Of a stretch of DNA of 64,000 nucleotides, positions 47,736 through 59,501 are shown piece by piece. The stretch is from Seison nebaliae (lineage: Eukaryota; Rotifera; Pararotatoria; Seisonacea; Seisonidae): the NCBI GenBank assembly GCA_023231475.1, contig JALJEE010001774.1:19869-83868 (forward strand), written 5' to 3'. A model generated the notes under the pieces. It was not told the DNA's origin. It did no database searches and saw only the letters and a list, made by a program, of their open reading frames with translations. The stretch's first letter is position 1. Each line of letters begins with the position of its first letter. Both the position numbers and the translations under genes were made by a program.

Positions 47736-50218
47736 ATGCGTTCATTAAATTCTAAGTTTGAAGCCTCTTCTCCTTTTGTGTGTCGAGTATTTGTAATTCG
47801 ATTCCTGGCATTGGTCGTTCGAACGATAGAAATGAATCGATTTTTAATTAATCTCAACTTCTTGAACGATGTCGTTCAATCTTTCATCTTCTGGTCATTA
47901 TTCGTTCAATTTCCTTCAGTAGTCATGTTTTGGCCTATGGTCAAATTGGCAATTTCTGGATTTGAAGTGGCCGTCATCATTCTGATAATGGCACCGGTTA
48001 TTGGTTCCCGAAAATTTTTGAGAGATAATATTATGAAGAATCGATACACATTTTCCATTTTAACGATATTCTCTCTCATTGGTCTGTTATCGTTTCAAAC
48101 GAAATTTCCATTTCATCGTCTTTTGTTACATTCGATTGGATTGATCATGTCCATTTGGCGATTATTGGGCAAATTGTGGAATATGCATCCCAATATTCGA
48201 ATACGACAAATATGTTCATTATCATTCGGATTCTTTCTTTTCGTTAGTTTAAGAATATTTACAAATACTCTTGTCTCAGCATTCGCCAATAACAAATGGA
48301 ATATATGGATCATGATTATCGGATTGATATTTAGTTTGATGGAATTTTTCATTCCACAATTCGACAAAGAACCTGAAAAATCCACATCGAAATTATTGAA
48401 TAAAAATCCATTCGATTTATTCTGGAAAGCACGATTACATTTGGAAGATCATTCGAAGAAATTGGGTTGTGCATTAGGAGCGACGATATTTCTCATACAA
48501 ATGATCGTTTCTGAAACGACGTTACCATTACGATGGATTATTAGTGGAAGGGAGAATGGAGGATTATTCAACATTCCTGATGGATCATTGGCACCATTTA
48601 TAATTTATCCGTTGATCAGTATTGGTATGATTTGTGGAATATCATTTGTATTGATATTGATGACATGTTATATTTCTATTTGGATTTCTTATCGTCTTCA
48701 TTTCTTCAATGTCATATCATTCATATTTGGACTATTTCTACCAATGGCTGCATTATTTTCCTTTCGTAATTGGACAGCATATTTCTTATGTATAACATTC
48801 CTCGTACCATATCTCATATTTCTTTTAGCTTATCTACTTTATTATTGTATCCGATTAGGATCAAAAAGTGGTTTCCTCTTCTGTTTCACTACTGCAATGA
48901 CCATTTATGTCGCTTTGACAGTTTTGGCTGTTTGGACGACAGCATACAATTTCGTACCGTTTGGTGGTACATATGCAAGAGAACATTATGATTTGATGAT
49001 CATTATTTGTGTAATATTAATTGGGGCGGCGATGTGTAGCAAATCAATCTGTTTTTCCAATTATCAAAAAATGGATATTTCTTTCAAAGCTTTTTTGGAA
49101 TTTATTCGAATTCATTTATATCTCGATCTCATTGGAATGTCGATTATGTTCATATTTATTTTCACAACTACTCTCATCTTCTCCATGAGACGAATGTCGG
49201 AGAGACCAACATTCAATCCGGAATTGTCATGTAAATCAGCCAATTCTTTCCCGAAAATTTCCGCTGCAATTTGGACAGTTCATTTCGGTTACGACAATAA
49301 TGGATGGCCAAGTTTCGATCGATTGGCATCGGCATTAAATGATACGAATGTCGACGTTATTGGTTTATTGGAGACGGATAGTAATAAAGGATATTTTGGT
49401 GGAAATGATCTCGCTCAAAATTTAGCAAATCAATTAAATTATCATGTAGATTTCGGTCCAGCCACCAGAGATCATACATGGGGATGTATTCTGTTATCGC
49501 GATATCCGATCATTGTTTCCAATCATCATTTATTACCTTCACCAAAAGGAGAATTGGCACCTGCCATATCAGCATCAATTAATTATTGTGGAATGCCAAT
49601 CGGTTACTAATAATTTAAATTAAATTAATTTAATAATTAGAATTTATATGAATTTTTTATTATTCTTCAGAAATCGTCGTAGTTCATATGGGAAATGATG
49701 GAGATAAATTAGATCGAGAATTACAAGCGAATAAGTTGTCCAATCTCTTAACACGACATGAAAAGAAAACGATGGATAATGAACGATTGACAATTCCAGC
49801 CATTTTTCTCGGTTATGTCACTTCAGCACCAGGTTCGGAGAATTATCATAAATTAACAAATGCGGCGGAAGATATCGATCCGACTGATACAGATAGATGG
49901 TGTGAATATATATTATACAAAGGATTAATTCGACGTTCATATGGACGTATTACTCATGGAGGATTAACAGACACAGAAATTCAAATGGCAATTTTCCAAT
50001 TACCAAATCGACAAGAAACGATTGATGGAATGTTCTATAAAGATTCCTCATGGTTATCTATCAATCAAAAACAAAGAATTAGTTATCGTCATAACGATAC
50101 AATTCTCGAATATCGAATGAATGAAAAGAAATTTGGGAAATGGAAATATTCTGGTCATGGATATGATGCAGGAAAGAATCATCAATTCCATATGGATACG
50201 CCAAAATATTTCTTGTAA
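47736..50218 (+). CDS. CWH43: CWH43 / PGAP2-interacting protein homologue
   Basis: Exons 47736-49602 and 49671-50218; 804 residues, as in animal fused CWH43 proteins. The N-terminal two thirds has many hydrophobic segments (about ten or more) resembling the PGAP2/Frag1-like and central membrane domains. The C-terminal third is a luminal endonuclease/exonuclease/phosphatase-like domain: AIWTVHFGYDNNGWPS, VDVIGLLETDS, VVVHMGN and HGGLTDTEIQ. Known role: in yeast and mammals it remodels GPI anchors, putting ceramide into the lipid part, in the ER/Golgi. The neighbours are unrelated RNA-binding genes. AATAAA at 50274-50279 is the likely poly(A) signal. Confidence 0.92.
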
Positions 50219-50463
50219 TATTTAAAAAATCTCATTAAACTTCAATTGTTTGTAAATGTAATTTATTTTCGTTAATAAATAAAATGTGATTAACATATAA
50301 AAATAAAATGGTTATGAGAAACGGAAGAAAAATAATTATTAAAATTGTTGTTAGTTCATGTCATTGAAATCTCTCATGGAAAGAAGTGAAAAAGAAGGAG
50401 GAATGATTGGAAATTGATATAAAAATATTTAAAAAAAAAAAGATTAAAATTTCTAGAAATTTA

Positions 50464-51746
50464 TTAGAGAATGGGAATTGCATGATTTGTTATTGGCATT
50501 GAAGTGAAAGAATTCTTCATATCCATTTGTTCGGATACACTACGAATTGACACTTGTAATTTGCGTTGTTCGAAGAAACTTCCGTTGAGAGCTTGAGCAG
50601 CTTGATATGCTCCTTCATATGTTGACATAGTGACGAATGCATAACCTTTACCTAAACCGTTTCGACGGTTTCTTATCACATCCACTCTCATCACCACACC
50701 GTAAACAGCGAATAGAATCCAGATACAATTATCTTTGGCATTCGGTCCAATTCCATAAACATAAAGAACGGCCAATTTCCCACGTCTTTGTGGTACGTGT
50801 GATGGTGGTAATGGTGGTGGTGGAATTGATCGTCTTCTTTGTCTTTTCTCCTCCACTTCATCTTTCCCTTCCTTCTTCAATTCATTTGAGTCTTTATATC
50901 CATTATCATTTATTTCATTTGTCTTAATATTCTCTTTATTCATCATTCCTTTTTCTCCACATTTATCATGTTCAGAATTAACGACTATATTATTCGTATC
51001 ATTTCTCAAATGATTTCTTTCTCTCAATTTTAATTTCGAATGATCATCTGCAAATTTCGCTTCAATTTGTAGAGAATCAACAGGAGTTTCACTTCCAATA
51101 TTAGTAATACAATTTCTTGCTTCATTCTTGAGAAAATTTAAATTTTTAAAAATTAGAAAAAAATAAAAAAAAACTTTTGTAGCGAAAATGACGAAAGCGA
51201 TTCCTTTCGACAATTGTTCTGAATTTTTCAATAATTTCAATTGAATAATTTCACCGAATTGAAGACAAACACCTCTCAAATCATTCTCTGTCCAGACAAG
51301 TGGCAAATTTTTAATATAGACGTTCGTGTTTTTCGTTTGTTCACAACATGGTCGCGAATAATCGACTTTTAATAACTTCCCAAAATGTGTCGTTCCATCC
51401 AATTGGAAACGAGCTGCTTTCGCCGCTTCTTCATTATGAAACTCAACAAATCCATATCCATAACTATAATCTTTTTACGGAAAATTTATGAGAAAAGAAA
51501 AGAAATTAGGAAACTTTTCTTTATATTTCGAATAACACGAGCACTTTTCACACGACCAAATGGACCGAAAATACTCATTAAATATTTATCGTTCACTGCC
51601 TGTGGTAAATAATTTACTATCAATTTTTGTCGGTTTATAGTAAAATTGGTTGTTTTTGGCGAACTATTCTCCAAATCGCTCTCGATCATTTTCTGTTCGA
51701 TGGATTTATTATCATCAGTCAGATCGGTTGGATTTTCTTCTATCAT
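50464..51746 (-). CDS. ELAV/Hu-like RNA-binding protein with three RRMs
   Basis: Minus-strand exons 51746-51515, 51470-51175, 51126-50464; 396 residues. RRM1: KLIVNYLPQ (the ELAV signature) and YGYGFVEF; RRM2: NVYIKNLP and KGIAFVIF; RRM3: LYVYGIG and KGYAFVTM, ending in LQVSIRS. This spacing, with a long hinge between RRM2 and RRM3, is that of ELAV/Hu/Sex-lethal proteins, which bind U-rich RNA and regulate splicing, stability and polyadenylation. The hinge is highly charged (Glu, Lys, Asn) with a PPPPLPP run. It is clearly more diverged than typical ELAV, so it may be a fast-evolving paralogue. The 48-nt second intron is 3n and stop-free. Confidence 0.85.
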
Positions 51747-52147
51747 TCTCAAAATATTCTTCGACTTCAATTAATCTCTTAATATTTGTGGAATGTAAAA
51801 CCGAGAAAGAAAAAAGGAAAGACATATCAATTGAAGAGAAGGAAAGGACTAAGTGAAAACTGTCAAATTATTTAATTTCATTAAATTCAAATTTTTCCAT
51901 CACATATCTCCATTCGAAATGTTAGCTCGATTTTAATATTGTTTTTTGCTTGTACTTCCAAATTGCGCTCCTCCTCCCTGTGCAATTGAATATTTTGTTC
52001 GTTGAAATAAACACCAACTTTCTTTTATCTCCAAATACACAATTTCAATTATTTTTTCCGAGAGAGAAATTTTCAAATTTAAAAATACATATATAAATTT
52101 GTTCCTTCTCACAAAATAAAAAAATCAAGATACATGTCAATAGGAGA
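51747..52147. other. Divergent promoter region
   Basis: 400-base gap between the ELAV-like start (minus) and the second TDP-43 start (plus). Both promoters must lie here. No motif assigned. Confidence 0.45.
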
Positions 52148-53600
52148 ATGACGAAAGAAATACATTTTGTGAAAGTGGTTCCATTCGTTGAGAACGAAAA
52201 AGAGGAAGATGGAAAGAAATTCAAAATTACTGAAATCCCAATTGATAATGACACGAGACAAGTTCTCTTATCAACATTAACAAGCCAATATCCGAATGCG
52301 TCTGGTCTCCGATATAAATCATCAGCTGGTCATTGGCGTGCTGTGCAATTGGTGGACGGACGTTTCCTCTCACCCGAAGAAGATGGATGGACATATGATC
52401 GAGTTTATTATGTCACCGTCAACGAATTAACACAATCATCATCAAGAAAACGGAAAAATATGTTGATAACTGATAAATCAAATAATGAGAAATATTCAAA
52501 AAATGAAGAAGGACATGATCTTATAGTTCTTGGTGTTCCTTATGAAACGACTGATGAAGAATTGAGAAGTTATTTTAAAGAGTTCGGAGAATTAGATTTC
52601 TCTCAAATCAAACGAGATCGAGATGGAAATAGTCGAGGATTTGCCTTTATCAGATTCAAATCATATGACGTCCAAGAGAAGGCACTCGCTCAGAAACATC
52701 AGATTGGTAAGAGAATTTGTGAATTACGAATTCCTGATTCACATTGTGATTCCGTTTAAATTTTTAAATTTAAAAATTTTAATTTTTTTATTTCTCCTAA
52801 TTTCATTAGCAACGAAGCAAAGCTGGTACTTGTAAATTATTCATTGGACGTCTCGCATCAAATTGTACGGAGGCTGATTTGAGATCGTATTTTTCAGAGT
52901 TTGGAACGATCGTCGATGTTTATATTCCGAGACCATTTCGAGAATTTGGTTTCGTCACTTTCAGTCACATGAAAGCAGTGAATGCAGTTAGTTTCTATTT
53001 TATTTTTGAATTGAGTGTGAATTGAGTTAGGTCTTATCAAAAAAAGAACATTTGATTTGTGGAGTGAAAGTGAATGTGAATGAAGCTGATCCAAGAAGTA
53101 AAAATCCTGGAAATGAACGTTTCTGGCCGATGAAGGACATGTTTTGGCCGGGTTACTCCTACGACTTTCCATATGAGGATTTTCGTTTATCATCCAATGA
53201 TCAACGATATCGAACATATCAATCAATGTTCGAAAATTATCCAATAACACCACAAGGATTTTATTTACCGTCAGGTGGTGATACGGGATCATTCCATCGA
53301 TATCCATCTATGGGGAAATTTAAAATGCCATATCAATCAATGGATAGGACATCATCTCGTTCCTCTAATTCATCGACAATGGCAAACAAGGGATCATTCA
53401 CTTCGTCGTCTGGTAGTAGTGGTGGTGGTGGTGGTGTGTCAGGTGGAGATAATCGACGTAATGATTCATATATGTCAGCTATGTTCTCTTCGAGTAACAC
53501 GGGAAATGTCAACAACCGAAATGAGATTATGAATGATTTGGGTGAAGAGAGCAACAGTGAAAATAGTCGTATGGGACAAGTGAATCCGTTTCGACGGTAA
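52148..53600 (+). CDS. TARDBP: TDP-43 paralogue 2 (Ser/Gly-rich C-terminus)
   Basis: Exons 52148-52753, 52810-52986, 53031-53600; 450 residues. N-terminal domain with LLSTLTSQYPNASGLRYK, basic cluster SSRKRKN at about 98-104, RRM1 (HDLIVLGVPYETT ... RGFAFIRF) and RRM2 (CKLFIGRLASNC ... VDVYIPRPFREFGFVT). Both introns fall at the same positions as in paralogue 1: after the RRM1-RRM2 linker and inside RRM2 before its last strand. The tail is about 165 residues, with Ser/Gly repeats (near 53410-53440), Arg and Asn, more like a conventional TDP-43 low-complexity domain but shorter. The two genes evidently arose by duplication and have been separated by two unrelated genes. Confidence 0.93.
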
Positions 53601-54174
53601 ACTATCCATCTTATTCGTCTCTGCTTAATACACTTTCCTCTTGTGTTGAGATGGGAATGAGAAATGACTGGAGGACTTGTTTGAGCGGACTGCAGAGTGA
53701 GAAAGTGCGGAATTTGATTGAATCGAGAATTTCAAAAAATTATTTTCCATGTCTCTCCCACTTTTCTTATCTCACATTTTTTCCTCATAATTTTCCCTAA
53801 TTGTCTGATGATGAGAGATTGGAGATAATTCTCATCGCGAGTGTGTCAACAACATTCATTCCAAATCAGATCAACTATTCTCAAAGAAGAAAAAATGATT
53901 GTTTGTTTTGCATGTTGGGAAGGGGGATGGACATAAATTGTCGTTTATTTCACAAAAATATAATTTGTTCAGTTTGTGCGTTTAATTCATTGAGAATGTT
54001 CCGAAGGATGTTCGAGTGAGTGTTTGACGAAAGTGATTTGAGAATGTTCGTTTCGAGAGAATTTAACGGAGTTTTGATTTTAAATTATTATTAGATAATT
54101 ATTCGTAAAACTTAATTCTCCATATATCATCATCATCATCATCATCATCACGTATATGTGTGTATGTGGTGTAA
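53601..54174. other. 570-base spacer
   Basis: A short open frame at 53801-54019 has no domain and no support. The spacer ends in a CAT/ATC microsatellite just before the Serinc start. Confidence 0.5.
54126..54150 (+). repeat. ATC microsatellite in the Serinc leader
   Basis: About eight perfect ATC units, ending 24 bases before the Serinc start codon, so probably within the 5' untranslated region or core promoter. Confidence 0.9.
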
Positions 54175-56387
54175 ATGACGGAATCGCCAATATCTCAATC
54201 AACCACCAATGTACTTTCATTGCCACATGAATCTTGTGATTGTTGCGATGCGTGTTGTCCGTTATGTTGTGGGGGACAATGTAAGAAGCTTGGACGTCTA
54301 ATCGTTGTTCAATATTTATGTTGTTGTGGGCCGAGATCGTGTGGATTAGCAATACCATTCCCTCCTATCAAAGAATCGACATCTACTCGATTAATGTTCT
54401 GCTTCTTCAATGTCAGTTTTTGGATACTGTGTGCCTTCTTTATGTATAGTCCGGCTGGATTACACATCTTTAAGAATTTCGTTTGAATTTCTCTCTCAAT
54501 CTCAATATGAATTTCCGTTTGTTAAGGCCGTTTCCGGCAGATTACAATGTGCCGAAAGTGCTGGTTGTATTATAAGAGAAGGCGAAGAGGAAGGTTACTT
54601 TGATGCGCAAGCGAGTTATTTAGATGTTGACGGCAGTACTGTCCGTGTATTATTAGGGACGGAAGCCGTCTATCGTTCCATGATGGCGATTATCGCTTTC
54701 TTCACTTTCTTTAGTCTCGTCACTATTCGAATAAAGAATAGTCATTGTGTTCGTGCTCATCTACATAATGGGTTCGCTTTTCTCTCACATAATTACTTCA
54801 TTTTGATGACTGATTAAAAGTTTCTGGATTTTAAAGGCAATGGCACTCGTCATACTCTGGCACGTTTTCGTCATCAATTTGGTGTTTCCTGAAGAAATTC
54901 TCGTAAGTTTATTAAATCAATTTGAAGAATTATTCATTCATTTCATCTTGAAGTTTGGATGTATATCGGAATGGTGGGAGCGATCATTCTCATCTTCTAC
55001 GACATATCACTCTTGGTCAGAAGTGCACATCTCCTTAACGAAAAATTGTTAGTTGAATTTATATTTTTGAAAAAAAAAAAAAGATTTCTTTTAAAAAATC
55101 TTTAAATTAATAATGAATAAAATTCGATGATATTCATCCCATTTCTCAATTTGTGTTCAATTGACATTTAGGGTAGTAAATGAAGCGAGACATGGTAAAT
55201 TAGGAAAATTCGCACATTTCTGTTAGTCTTCAAATTGACTTGTCTCTCTCTCTCTCACACATTAGTTGTTGGGAAATTGTAGTAAAATATTTCTTACCAT
55301 TCTTCTTATACATTATATCACTCGGCGCGTTCTTGTACCTCGTCATCACTTTTGGAATGATATGCAAAATTTTATTTATACTTATCGTAATTACTGGAAT
55401 AATCTCATTGATCATTTTGATCATTGTTTTAATGATAAATTATTATAAAAGTTTTATTTTCTTATTTGAAAATAATTCGTTTTCTGATTTGTGATAGAAA
55501 CGTTAAGATCATCAGGATTACAAGTATCAATGATATTGACATATGTCATGTATCAATTAGCCATAGCACTTGTAAGTGTTCCATATAAGACGGTACTAGA
55601 TAATCGAAAAGGAAATTTCTCCGATGAAACTATTTCAGTTTATACGACGATTGTTGAGAATAATTTGTATTTCAACACATCGAAAGCATTAGGAGTACTC
55701 GATTTAGGCATATTATCTACATGCGATATCGAAGGTGGAACATTCAAAGCTCGATTAGCGAAATTGGCGGGAGTGAAGAATGTGAAGATTTATCTTCCAA
55801 AAATTTCGATAGCTTTAAGTTTGATATTTCTCTACATCTCCAGGTTAGAAAAGGAGGAAAGTGATGATTAGGAAAGGAATAATTGAAATTTTTTTAGTTT
55901 TCGAATGGTAAGACCGAAAAGTGTTAGACCTGAAAATATAACTAATCCACATGACAGCGTTAATCGAATACATCCATCTGAGAAATATGGAGTTGGACAA
56001 CGTGTCATTCAGAATGATTACGATATTGTCTCTTATCAATATTGGCGATTTCATATTATACAAATTCTCACTAGTTTCTTTATGATGATGCAGTTAACTA
56101 ATTGGGATAATCCGAATTATACTGATATTAATCGATTTGGAGTTAGTGAGACGATTGCCTGGATTAAGATATCGGCCGTTTGGTTCTGTCAATTCTATTA
56201 CATTTGCACCGTCATACAACCATTCGTAACTAAAGAAGGATATTATAAAGATTTGAAGAATAATATTGTTGAACAATACATGAAGTTATCTAGTCGTACT
56301 CGTACTAAATCTAAAAGTGACGAAGCTGGACGAAGTAATTTTGCCATTCCCGATACTCTCTCACAAAGTGCTGTTTCATATGTATAA
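54175..56387 (+). CDS. Serinc: Serinc/TDE1-family multipass membrane protein
   Basis: Exons 54175-54480, 54527-54771, 54821-54906, 54954-55047, 55266-55450, 55498-55843, 55898-56387; 583 residues. Family landmarks: cysteine-rich start (CDCCDACCPLCCGGQC), GPRSCG, STRLMF before the first helix, HNGFWILKAMALVI, LIFYDISLLVRSAH, SSGLQVS and the C-terminal FFMMMQLTNW ... WIKIS. About ten membrane segments are expected. Serinc proteins are lipid scramblases and were named for a proposed role in serine incorporation into lipids. With these exons the loop after SAHLLNEK is about 15 residues shorter than usual; a 50-nt exon-like block at 55172-55221 would fill that loop but then shifts the frame. AATAAA at 56421-56426. 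Confidence 0.88.
55172..55221 (+). other. Possible 50-nt cassette exon in Serinc intron 4
   Basis: Acceptor ATTTAG and donor GTTAGT match the local style. It continues the upstream frame as LVVNEARHGKLGKFAHF, but its length (3n+2) puts the next exon out of frame and leads to a stop after a few codons. Could be a poison exon or a true exon with a one-base sequence error. Confidence 0.4.
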
Positions 56388-56429
56388 AACGTTTCAATTA
56401 TTATTATTATGTTTCAGAAAAATAAATTA

Positions 56430-56560
56430 TTTTCAAATATAATATTTTTTAAATATAATTTTTTTTAAAATAAATTTTTTTTAAATATAATTTTTTTAAA
56501 ATAAATATTCTTTAAAATAACATTTTTTTTAAGATTTAACATTTTTTTCAGATAAATAAT
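56430..56560. repeat. A+T-only degenerate repeat
   Basis: Four or five imperfect copies of a motif of the type TTTTTTTAAAATAAA, between the convergent Serinc and PNP genes. Self-complementary, so may form hairpins. Confidence 0.7.
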
Positions 56561-56658
56561 CTATTAGACATTTATTAGTTCTAAAAAGAAAAAAAATTTC
56601 AATTATTTCTATCGCTAAATGACCTACTAGTTACAACTACTTCCGGTTCTGTAATCAT

Positions 56659-57650
56659 TCATTTTTTGTTACTGGCTTTTGGTGTCTTGCTCTCTCCGCC
56701 ATCCATGTTTTCTATCATTTTTATCACCAACTTCTTCACTCGTTCTGCATATTTTTCACCCATATCCACAACTTCCTTATGGGAAGTTTCGATAACCGTC
56801 TGCCATGACGTATTGATAACATTAGTCACCAAACTTAAGCCAAAGATTTTTAATCCACAATGTCTTGCGGCTATGACTTCGGGAATGGTACTCATTCCAA
56901 CCACGTCAACTCCCACCATCCTTAACATTTTCGTTTCTGATGGAGTTTCGTATGTCGGCCCACTGGTCATACCGTAGACACCTTTCCACAGGAAGTCTGA
57001 ATATTTCATTTCCTTCCCCACCTTCTCACATAATTCGATGAGTTCGGGTGTATACGCTCCATTCATTGAAACAAATCTTGGACCGAATCTGAAAATAAAA
57101 ATAATAATTTCTTAAAATTAAAAAATTCAAATACTTTTCATCATTTGGTCCTGTCAGAGGATTCAACGCGGTGAACGTTGGAATAGAGAGATAATCCACT
57201 TGAATCATTATGTCTCCGACATGATATTTCTCATTGACGCCACCGGTGGCATTTGTCACTATCAATGTCTCGACACCCATCAATTTCATAACCCGGATGG
57301 GAAATGTTACCTGAAATTCAAAAGTTATTCAACGACGAGAAGTTCTAAAGACAAATAGTAACCATCCATCCAGGATATCCTTCATATGGATGAAATCTTC
57401 CTTGTAAGAGCATCACTTCCTTCCCCGATATCTTTCCAAACAATATTTGACTTTTATGGCCTTTAACAGTGGATTGGGGGAAGTTGGGAATCTCACTATA
57501 TGGAATGGCTTTCGAGTATTTAACACTCTCACCAATATTGGAAAGTCCTGATCCACATATTACCCCAATCGTCGGCTTGATCTTAATCCGTTTTTGTAGC
57601 CAATCACTAGTTTCTTTGATTTTCTCATAAGATGATCCTTCTTGTGTCAT
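56659..57650 (-). CDS. PNP: Purine nucleoside phosphorylase, copy A
   Basis: Minus-strand exons 57650-57363, 57310-57135, 57088-56659; 297 residues. Trimeric PNP of the human type: cleaves inosine/guanosine with phosphate to base plus ribose-1-phosphate in purine salvage. Seen: CGSGLSN phosphate loop, STVKGHK (phosphate His), [24 protein letters not shown] with the base-binding Glu, [16 protein letters not shown] and SLVTN with the base-binding Asn, then a retained His (SHKEV). The loop normally reading RDHINLPGF is [10 protein letters not shown], shared only with copy C, so substrate preference may differ. The second intron starts GTATTT, an exception to the local GTT rule. A short Lys/Ser-rich tail ends the protein. 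Confidence 0.93.
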
Positions 57651-57989
57651 TTTAAAAAAAAATGAAAATATCTAATTTAAAAAAAATAAAACAGAAGAAC
57701 AAAAAATTATTTGAATTGTTTACACTCCGCTTAATAAATAGTCAACCGCACTTTAATTTTCGCTTTGATTATCGTTCGAATTTCAACTATGTTTTCTCAA
57801 TTCTATTCAGTTGACTATTGTTCATAATGAATTGAATTTTCATTTATAAAAAAACTATATAAATATTTCACCGTTGAAAATAATAATAAATTAAATGAAA
57901 TTTTTAATTAATGAAGAACAGTCAAATATGAAATGAAAATTGAAGAAATAGAGGAACTAAAAAAAATTAAAAAAATTCAATACTCTATT
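57651..57989. other. 340-base spacer between PNP copies A and B
   Basis: A+T-rich, presumably the promoter of copy A and 3' end of copy B, both on the minus strand. Nothing else seen. Confidence 0.5.
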
Positions 57990-59058
57990 CTATGAACTAA
58001 TTAAAGGATTGGTTAAATTGAGAGAAAGACATCGATGAAAATCTTTATTTTTCTTCTGCTTCTCAAACTGTTCTTTCTCCAGTTGTTCTTCGATTTGATT
58101 GAGATCCAGTTCCTTTATCAACAACTTGACTAATAATTCGATTTGTCCACTGCTCTTCTTTCCCACATTCAATACTTCCTCATGATTAACCGTCAACTTT
58201 TCGTCATATTTCGTGATGCATTTGTTCGTTATCATACTCATTCCAAACACTCGAATATTTGAATGAACTGCAGTCAGAACTTCATGACATGTCGACATTC
58301 CTACTGCATCCGCTCCGAATTTCCTTAATATGGCAACTTCCGCCGGAGATTCGTAAGTTGGACCGCCCAACATCATATAGACACCACGACGAACATTTTG
58401 AGATAATCTCAAATCATCAGCGATATTTACAACTATATTAATGAGATCGGACGAATAAGCTTTACTCATCGAAGGAAATCGAGGACCAAATCTTTAAAAA
58501 GTTTTAATGAAATTTTCAGATAATTTCTAATGGTAAATTAAATTTTTAACCGTTCATCATTTGGACCGATCAACGGATTATTACCGGAGAATCCAGGCAT
58601 ATTAATATGATCTTCAATAATCATAACATCTCCAACTTTATAATCAGGATTAAGCGCTCCAGCTGCATTCGTAACGATGAGAACATGAACACCTAATAAT
58701 TTCATTATTCGAATTGGCATAGCACACTTAAAAAATATTAAAATTTTTTCGAAGAGAAAAACTGAACTTTCAATAAAGGATAACCTTCATAAGCATGAAA
58801 TCGTCCTTGCATACATATTATAGGTTTATTGAAAATTTTACCAAAAATCAAATTGCCACAATGTCCCTCCACTGTACTAATGGGGAAATTGGGAATATCT
58901 TCATAAGCGAACACTTGTTTGTCATAAATACTCTTCCCAATATCGTTCAATCCAGATCCACAAATAATTCCTATTTTTGGTTTACTTGTAGTTAATCTAC
59001 CTAAAATCCAGTTGGCAATCTCATTGATCGTTTCAAATGAATATTTCCTATAATTCAT
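57990..59058 (-). CDS. PNP: Purine nucleoside phosphorylase, copy B
   Basis: Minus-strand exons 59058-58768, 58726-58551, 58491-57990; 322 residues. More like the vertebrate enzyme than copies A and [71 protein letters not shown] and NHEEV, so all base-, ribose- and phosphate-binding motifs look intact. It carries an extra C-terminal tail of about 35 residues rich in Glu, Gln and Lys. The middle exon is 176 nt, as in every copy. The 41-nt first intron is the shortest placed in this window. Confidence 0.93.
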
Positions 59059-59501
59059 TTATTTATATCAACTTCATTCAATGTAGAGTTAACTTGTTAC
59101 ACTCAACCGTCTTCTCAATCGTACTACAGAAATCCGAAGAGATTTTTTGTTTCATTTTCAAGATGATCATTCGAATGAAGAGAATTGATTCGAAAAAGTT
59201 TTATTTAACATGATTTCCAAAATAAAATTTTACATTGAATTAATTTAAAACGGAGAAATGCGAGAAAGAAGGAAAGAGACAGAAAGAGAAAGATAGCGAG
59301 TCCCATATAGAGGAGAAATGAATGAATGAAAATTGATAAAATAAAATTTTGCGATTATTTTCTTTTTCACCGAAAATTTTCTTCCAATTTCTTGCTTCTA
59401 GAAGACTAATATAATATATCGTGAAGCATTCTCTAGAAACAATGATTGGAACGAACGAAGATAACACGACGGGAAATATTCATGAAACATTAAAACGAAA
59501 G
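59059..59501. other. 440-base spacer between PNP copies B and C
   Basis: Holds the copy B promoter and copy C 3' end. No other feature supported. Confidence 0.5.

Noticed and set aside
53801-54019. 72-codon frame between TDP-43 paralogue 2 and Serinc
   Set aside because: No recognisable feature and probably part of untranslated or intergenic DNA.
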